Shown here in pieces: positions 59,101-64,000 of a stretch of 64,000 bases of DNA. Position 1 is the stretch's first letter, and every line of letters begins with the position of its first letter. Under the pieces are notes generated by a model. That model was not told the origin of the DNA. It ran no database searches and saw only the letters and a list, made by a program, of their open reading frames with translations. This DNA comes from Aurelia coerulea (Eukaryota; Cnidaria; Scyphozoa; Semaeostomeae; Ulmaridae). The position numbers and the translations under genes are program-made. The stretch is taken from positions 3,218,743-3,282,742 of the forward strand of contig CM076962.1 in assembly GCA_039566865.1 (NCBI GenBank), written 5' to 3'.

Positions 59101-62100
59101 GTTTATGCTGTAGTTTAGTTAATTATTTTCATGTAAATGTTTTATGTTATTTGTTAAAGCCACGTGGTTGCAATTTATTCTCATTCTCCCTGTGGTATCG
59201 TCCTGTAACCATGTCCTGTTATTGTAAAATTTTAGATTGATATAAAAAAAATAAAAAAATAAACATAGATTCACCAAAACAAACAAGGTGCGTGAAATTT
59301 AGCACTTCTGGAAGACTGCATAATGGGCGTCTTGAAGGAGAAAAAATGGGGTCTGGCATGTGCCTAATACCCCATTCACACTGACACTGTTCAACAAGCA
59401 TACAGAAAGAGGAAGATGACATATGTGTCCTCTATAGACCTTTTAGCTATTCTACAAAAGAGCCTAGATCGAGCGTTATTTTTATACATTTTTATACGCG
59501 AGGTTCGATCGAATGGCGTTAGAGCTATCACTATTGTGCACATTCGAAAATTCTACAGAATGTAGTAAAATATTGTTCGATTCTGATTCTTTTCAGAATA
59601 GGTCTATTAAGACTTGTCAGTATCTCTCCCAATCATGATATGGTCTTATAAACCATGTTTTATACCGAAAACAATTACAGTTTTGTATTTTTTTTCTCAC
59701 GTTTTTCGTTGTACCAGCACCTCTAAGGGGACCATTATGGAATTAAGGTCATCTTGACCTTTTAATGGTATCCCTGCCACTGTAATTAGGGGTGTTTTCC
59801 TTTACGTTTCTAACCTGAAATAGTGTACTATATCTACCGCAAAAGCTCCAAAACCCCGGGGGCGCACTTAATTTTGGACACTCTTTAGTCCTTTTGCATC
59901 ACATTTTGCGGTTTTAACATACAATTTTACGAGTTAAATACATGAATTCATCAAAGTTTTATCTCAAAACCCATCAAAATTAACATGCAAACTTATTTAG
60001 CTCAATAAATGGAAAATCTTTGGTAACCTCTGGAATTTGATATAAGTGGGGGGGGGGGCTTAATAGAGAGGGAGGCTTAATAGAGCTTCTACGGTATTCT
60101 TATATATCATAAAGCTTGTAAATATTTGTAATTGACGTGGCAAATCATACATACATATATACATAAGCTTTATTTAAGCCAGGTTGAATTTCAACCAATT
60201 AAAGGAGTTCAATTTGCAGGATTGACCAATTAGGATACAACATTCGATTACCTGGGTCAGGTTGAACTGGTTTAAGTTGCCTGTGTGAATGGGATCTGAG
60301 ACTACTTTCTCACAATACCGGCACGGTGAACACGGTAATTTGAACATGGTGCAAAATGTCACGGTAGCAAAATTGTAGCAGGCGTTCATGTTGAGATAGC
60401 ATAGGGCTTAAATCTTTCAGACAATTAAAAAGGTGGGTGTAAAATTCTATTATATTTTGCTTTGAATTGAATGGCTTGAAAGGAGCTTATTGTATTTTGC
60501 TGTAAATCTGCCGTGGAAATTTTATAAAGGTGAACGCAATAAAAAGACGACTTGGAGTTCTTTAATTCTTTATGCCGTGAAAATTTTATGATGTCTTGAT
60601 TTTTTTCACAAATGGCGGCAATTTGATTATTTTTGAAAAAATTCATGTTAAATTTTGACAAAATTTAAATCATCGTAAACCCTTAACTAATGGAGGAAAC
60701 ATTATATAACCTTCAAGAAAACCATAGTTTATGAAGGTCTACAATATGGTGGCAAACAAAAATCTGTATCTTTTCTAGTTTAGGATTTATAAATTTGATG
60801 ACGTCATAGCTTCAAATTTAATAAATGACGCCATATTGAAACTAATCAAGATATCAATAAATTGCCACGGCATAGTTACAGCAAAAACTCTAAGTTATTG
60901 TTTTTTTTTATCAATCTAAAACTTAAAAACAACAAGTTAATGCAAGTTACTGTGGCATTTGCAGCGAGGAAAGACGCATGGTCACCGGGTCCTCACTACA
61001 AATGCCACTTACAATTTTCTAAGTAATATCAACAATAAATTAATAATAGAACACAAAAAAAAAAACAAAAAAATAAGATACATATGCACACTAAATCGGG
61101 ACAAAGTAAAGGCCAAGGCAAAACTGAAGTACCCCCAAAACCCGCACAAACAGCCCACCACCCACCAAACCACAACCACGAGCGCACCGGCAGGGAGAAT
61201 GAAACTCTAAGTTCCTTCCAAGGTATAGTTCAAATAAAACTGCAATAGAATTTTACACCGACCTTTTTAAAGATTTGAGCCCTTTGATGGTTGAGATGGC
61301 CGTGCACAGAGACCAAGCAATCTATCAATAGCGATTACTGCTACCATGTAATCAGTCTAGTCATTCAGTTCCATTATACCTTATGAAGGAACACAGACAG
61401 ATTCTGTAAGATAATAACATGATATATCCCTCGTCTTTCGATATATGCTCATGGTTGGTCTTACAATCATTTCTGAAATGCACAATGAGCAAGCCAGCCA
61501 CACCTAGATTTCAGAGCACGTTTGTTTTGAATTACTGGTCGAGAGAATTGTCTTTGCCTGCGATCGCTCATCGCTTTCAATTTCAGTGCCAATCAAAAGC
61601 AATTGATTTTACTCTGCTACAAAATATGTCCTTGTTTATAGCATGGGGCTCAAATCTTTCAAATCTTTAAAAATTTGAGTGTAAAATTCTTTGAAATTTT
61701 TCTTTGAATTGAATGGCTTGAAAGGAACTTATGGTATTTTGCTGTAAATCTGCCGTGGATGTTGTTTGATATCTTGATCTCTTTCAAAATGGCGGCAATT
61801 TAATTACTTTTGAAAAACTTCATTGAAAAGTTTGAAAAAATTTGAATCATCGTACATCCTAAACCAATGGAGGAAAAATGATACAACCTTCAAGAAAACC
61901 ATAGTCTATGAAGGTCTACAATATGGTGGCAAGCAGAAATCTGTAGCCTTTCTAAGTTGAATTTAGAAATTTGATGACGTCATAGCCCCAAATCAAATAA
62001 ATGCCACCATTTTAGGACTAATCAAGATATCAATAAATCTCCACGGCAGATTTTACAGCAAAAACCGTAAGTTCCTTCCAAGCGATTTAATTAAAAGAAA

Positions 62101-62325
62101 ACTGTAATAGAAATTTACACCGACCTTTGTAAAGATTTGAGCCCTATGTTCTTGTTTATCAAAAGTGCGTGTTAAATTTGAAATAACAAGTCTCACCAAA
62201 TCTGTCTCTGCCAGGTCAATGTCGTCTAAAATGGTATTCACTTGTAATGCCCCAGCTATCGCCATACCACCTTTATTATCGATCTTATTCCCGTTCATTT
62301 TCAATGTTCTCAAAGTTTCATTGAT
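53178..62325 (-). CDS. LRR gene, LRRC34-like, four internal exons (partial)
   Basis: Minus-strand exons in order: 62197-62325 (129 bp), 57104-57139 (36 bp), 54708-54826 (119 bp) and 53178-53333 (156 bp). All have AG acceptors and GT donors, with phases 0, 0, 0/2 and 2. They join into one smooth chain of ribonuclease-inhibitor-type LRRs: LRTLKMNGNKIDNKGG, LDDIDLAETDL plus EETTVHIANMLK, LRELHLSKHDIRNFG, LTHLDLRANRISRDG and LEHLNLAYNRIEDHG, ending ATANSTLIT. The KHD motif and final block resemble LRRC34 as I recall it, a nucleolar/ciliary-associated LRR protein; another RI-type LRR protein is possible. The gene is incomplete at both ends: 5' exons lie beyond 62325 or outside the window, and I could not find the next 3' exon below 53178. 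Introns hold many fold-back elements and SINE/LINE pieces. Confidence 0.82.
53590..53968. mobile_element. Fold-back element F7, right part
   Basis: CATTTCAACTCATTTGAAGA to AGCTTTGGAACCTATGCTG. The octamer is mutated (GTGACGTGATC). It lies in the LRR gene intron. Confidence 0.7.
54082..54600. mobile_element. Fold-back element F8, variant subfamily
   Basis: The ends read ATAGGGCGCAAGTCTTTAAA and GGTTTGAGCCCTATGCTG. The arms contain CTGCCGTGGAAATTTATTGA instead of the CTACCGTTGGAC block. TGACGTCA at 54257-54264. Confidence 0.75.
55240..55330. repeat. Fragment of the 59836-60094 element
   Basis: ACTACCGTAAAAGCTCTATT followed by TAGCCCCTCC matches the reversed right end of the 59836-60094 element. 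Confidence 0.5.
55905..56102 (-). mobile_element. tRNA-derived SINE, minus copy
   Basis: Box A TGGTGCAGTGGTG and box B GGGTTCGATCCC are both strong. The body has the same GCGGACTCGATTAGGCC and CTGCGATCCCGGCGCTTGG blocks as the copy at 32430-32625, and ends in CACCTTCACCTTCTCC. Confidence 0.8.
56476..56960. mobile_element. Fold-back element F9, variant subfamily
   Basis: Left GGGCTCAACTCTTTAAAAAG, arms with CTGCCGTGG, octamer changed to ATGATGTCATC, right arm to ACCGACCTTTTTTAAAG. Confidence 0.75.
57434..57576. mobile_element. Short TIR element, about 143 bp
   Basis: GGGTCTGTTTCATCCAGCAT at the left and its complement at the right (ATGCTGGATGAAACAGACTC). The arms extend to CACGTGCCGTC/GACGGCACGTG. 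Confidence 0.85.
58195..58809. mobile_element. Mariner-type MITE, CCGGGTGCGCC subfamily, 615 bp
   Basis: CCGGGTGCGCCAAAATAAAC at the left and GTTTATTTGGCGCACCCGG at the right, with TA on both sides. The whole element is one large palindrome centred near 58500 (ATCGATTAAT motifs). Half copy at 13600-13890. Confidence 0.85.
59030..59265 (+). mobile_element. LINE or SINE 3' end, plus strand
   Basis: AAAGCCACGTGGTTG, CCTGTGGTATCGTCCTG and a terminal TTAGATTGATATAAAAAAAA tail share block order with 52690-53090 (minus). Confidence 0.5.
59836..60094. mobile_element. TIR element with G-rich centre
   Basis: TACCGCAAAAGCTCCAAAAC at the left and AGAGCTTCTACGGTA at the right. Interior block AATAAATGGAAAATCTTTGG is shared with 63640-63760. 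Confidence 0.6.
60400..61280. mobile_element. Fold-back element F10 with nested retroelement
   Basis: Left ATAGGGCTTAAATCTTTCAG, right AAAGATTTGAGCCCTTTG, TGACGTCA at 60799-60806. It is interrupted by the insertion at 60897-61201. Confidence 0.75.
60897..61201 (-). mobile_element. Retroelement insertion with 12-bp target duplication
   Basis: AAACTCTAAGTT lies at 60885-60896 and again at 61202-61213. Read on the minus strand, the insert starts with a GC-rich segment (TGCCGGTGCGCTCGTGG) and ends in an A-rich tail, the shape of a short LINE/SINE copy. Confidence 0.75.
61500..61640. repeat. Arm of the palindromic element (copy 3)
   Basis: TTGAATTACTGGTCGAGAGA, TGCCTGCGATCGCTCATCGC and TATGTCCTTGTTTA follow the right arm of 34251-34850. 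Confidence 0.65.
61640..62152. mobile_element. Fold-back element F11, variant subfamily
   Basis: Left CATGGGGCTCAAATCTTTCA, right AAAGATTTGAGCCCTATG, CTGCCGTGG in both arms, TGACGTCA at 61975-61982. It ends about 45 bp from the LRR exon at 62197. Confidence 0.8.
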
Positions 62326-62689
62326 CTGTAATCAAAAGAATACGAGTTACATTATCATAGAAATGGCTGCTGTTCCGTCGTATTTAAATTTTTCTACATT
62401 TGAAAAGTGTTAAAGGGGCTCCGTCGCCTTCGTAAATGAAAGCATCATTTTGAAGATAAATCTATGTACTTTGCAGAGGCAAAAACCAAACATTCATATC
62501 TTTTACGATTGCTTAGATATAAATGGATTTTTAAAGAGCACTATTTGGTGGCTTGGGTGAAGCCACCAAACAAACTGCAGGAAACAATTTTCTCTAAGTT
62601 TGTTCAGGATACTGCAACCCCCCCCCTTTGTATTGGCTTTGCTTTCTTTCGCCACGCATTAGATGATCAAATACAATAGGCTATTTACA

Positions 62690-62970
62690 AACCTATGAGA
62701 TCTCTTAACTCAGGCTATTCCCTTTAATAAATGCCTATAATATAGTATCAAACAGGAGTATGTCACTCTTTCGGCTAACGATTTTAGAAATTTGACGACA
62801 CTGCATCCTCAGATACGTTAAAATACAAATTACGCTGTAATTTCGAAAAAAATATTCAAGATTTCTAAAAAGTTGAACTGTAGGATTACAACAGAGTAAG
62901 TTTCATTCAAGACATGCAATTAAAAAAACATCTTATTGAAGCAGCCTTTTAAAGATTTGGAACCTACCCC
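62690..62970. mobile_element. Fold-back element F12, right half
   Basis: Diverged right half ending AAAGATTTGGAACCTACC. The octamer position reads GACGACACTG. Confidence 0.55.
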
Positions 62971-63030
62971 AAGCATATATATGATAGCTTTTCGTTCCTC
63001 TTACCTCATATATTTTAGGAATTGAATATA

Positions 63031-63634
63031 CCGGGTGTCCCAATAAAATGTATACGGATTTGGTTGACTCCATCGATGTGAATTTTGCTTCAATCAATGT
63101 CTAATCACTCTAAAAATGTTCCTCGACAGTTAACTTGAACATAGGTACCTCATTTGTTGGTATTTGTGCTTTGAAAGCAGACATGTTTATCTTGAACGCT
63201 CAAATTTGCCTCTTCCTGCAAACCAGAGCTTTAGCTTTTTGGCCTTAGCAAATTCTTAAGGCATAGCGTATAAATCAACGATAGCCTTGGTAAAATTTGA
63301 GCAATATTAGATCTTGAGTTATTTTGTTGCCCAGAAGTCACCCCCTAGTCACCCAATGGGACGTTTCTTAATTTTTCATTAATTATAGTTCTTAATTTTG
63401 ATGTGCCTCAGGAACTTGCTTAGGCCAAAAGGCCACAGCTCTGGTTTGCAAGTGGACGCAAATTTGAGCTTTCAAGATTGATATTTCTGCTCTCAAGCAC
63501 CAATACCAACAAGCGAGGGATCTATGTTCAAGTTAACTATCGAGAAACATTTTGAGATTGATTAGCCATTGATTAAAGCTAAATTCACATCACTGGAGTG
63601 AACCAAACCTGTATACTTTTTTTGGGACACCCGG
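63031..63634. mobile_element. Mariner-type MITE, 604 bp
   Basis: CCGGGTGTCCCAATAAAATG at the left and TTTTTTTGGGACACCCGG at the right, TA on both sides. Long TIRs (GTATACGGATTTGGTTGACT / GAACCAAACCTGTATAC) and no coding. Confidence 0.85.
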
Positions 63635-63763
63635 TAAAATTTTACGAATCAAATACACAAATTCGACAAAGTTTTATCCCAGACCATATCGAACTTGACA
63701 TGCAAGCTTGTTTAGCTGAATAAATGGAAAATCTCTGGTAACTCATGGAATTTGATATAAGTA

Positions 63764-64000
63764 CCGGGTGTCCCATAAAAAAGTATTCCTGTTTGAAAAA
63801 TCACCAAAAATTGATTATCAATCTTTTGATAAAAATTTTTTTTTGAGTTGTTTTATCAATGACCCAAAAATATTCATAGATGACAAAGTTCTTGCTTTGA
63901 TACAGCAAGGTAGAGAAATTATACGTTGGAAAACCTTATTTTGAGCTATAGTCTTGAAGGAAGAATGAAGATAGTCAATCTTGCGTAAGAGTCAACATTT
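63764..64000. mobile_element. Mariner-type MITE, runs off the window
   Basis: CCGGGTGTCCCATAAAAAAG preceded by TA. The sequence follows the 47446-47968 element in reverse-complement order. The right end is outside. Confidence 0.8.

Overview
The window is nuclear DNA of an intron-rich animal. Genes are split by GT-AG introns, the DNA is AT-rich, and most bases belong to short terminal-inverted-repeat (TIR) transposons (MITEs), fold-back elements, tRNA-derived SINEs, LINE 3' ends and tandem repeats. The style, with many MITE families and LINE tails ending in TGAA or TAA repeats, resembles a marine invertebrate. My best guess is a cnidarian such as a stony coral, but nothing here proves the taxon.

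Layout. 1-0.7 kb: 3' end of a plus-strand gene of unknown function, with a charged tail carrying repeated WDP/WEP motifs. 0.7-6.3 kb: LINE remnant, fold-back, TTAA-flanked MITEs and a G-run MITE. 6.4-19.9 kb: a head-to-head pair, single-exon PPCDC (coenzyme A synthesis, minus) and 12-exon PEX14 (peroxisomal import, plus), whose longest-ORF start codons are 18 bp apart. I rebuilt all 12 PEX14 exons with matching phases (356 aa). Its introns hold at least nine repeat copies. 19.9-28 kb: repeats only, including nested MITEs with clean 8-bp target duplications and a near-perfect 77-bp hairpin. 28.1-31.6 kb: a two-exon LRRC74-family gene (LRRs plus C-terminal EF-hands, 518 aa). 31.7-35.1 kb: nested transposons. 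35.15-46.9 kb: about 170 copies of a 69-bp minisatellite. Because 69 is divisible by 3, it gives long open frames on both strands that I do not regard as genes. 47-53 kb: MITEs and repeats. 53.2-62.3 kb: four exons of a minus-strand LRR gene (LRRC34-like), incomplete at both ends, with introns swollen by fold-back elements. 62.3-64 kb: mariner-type MITEs, one running off the window.

The genes do not form a pathway. Coenzyme A synthesis and peroxisomal import could benefit from shared control, but that is inference. The most unusual points are the 69-bp array with its orphan transposon end, a fold-back family that carries a perfect CRE octamer (TGACGTCA) in 8 of 13 copies or fragments, the shared PPCDC/PEX14 start region, and the G-run MITEs with 8-bp target duplications.
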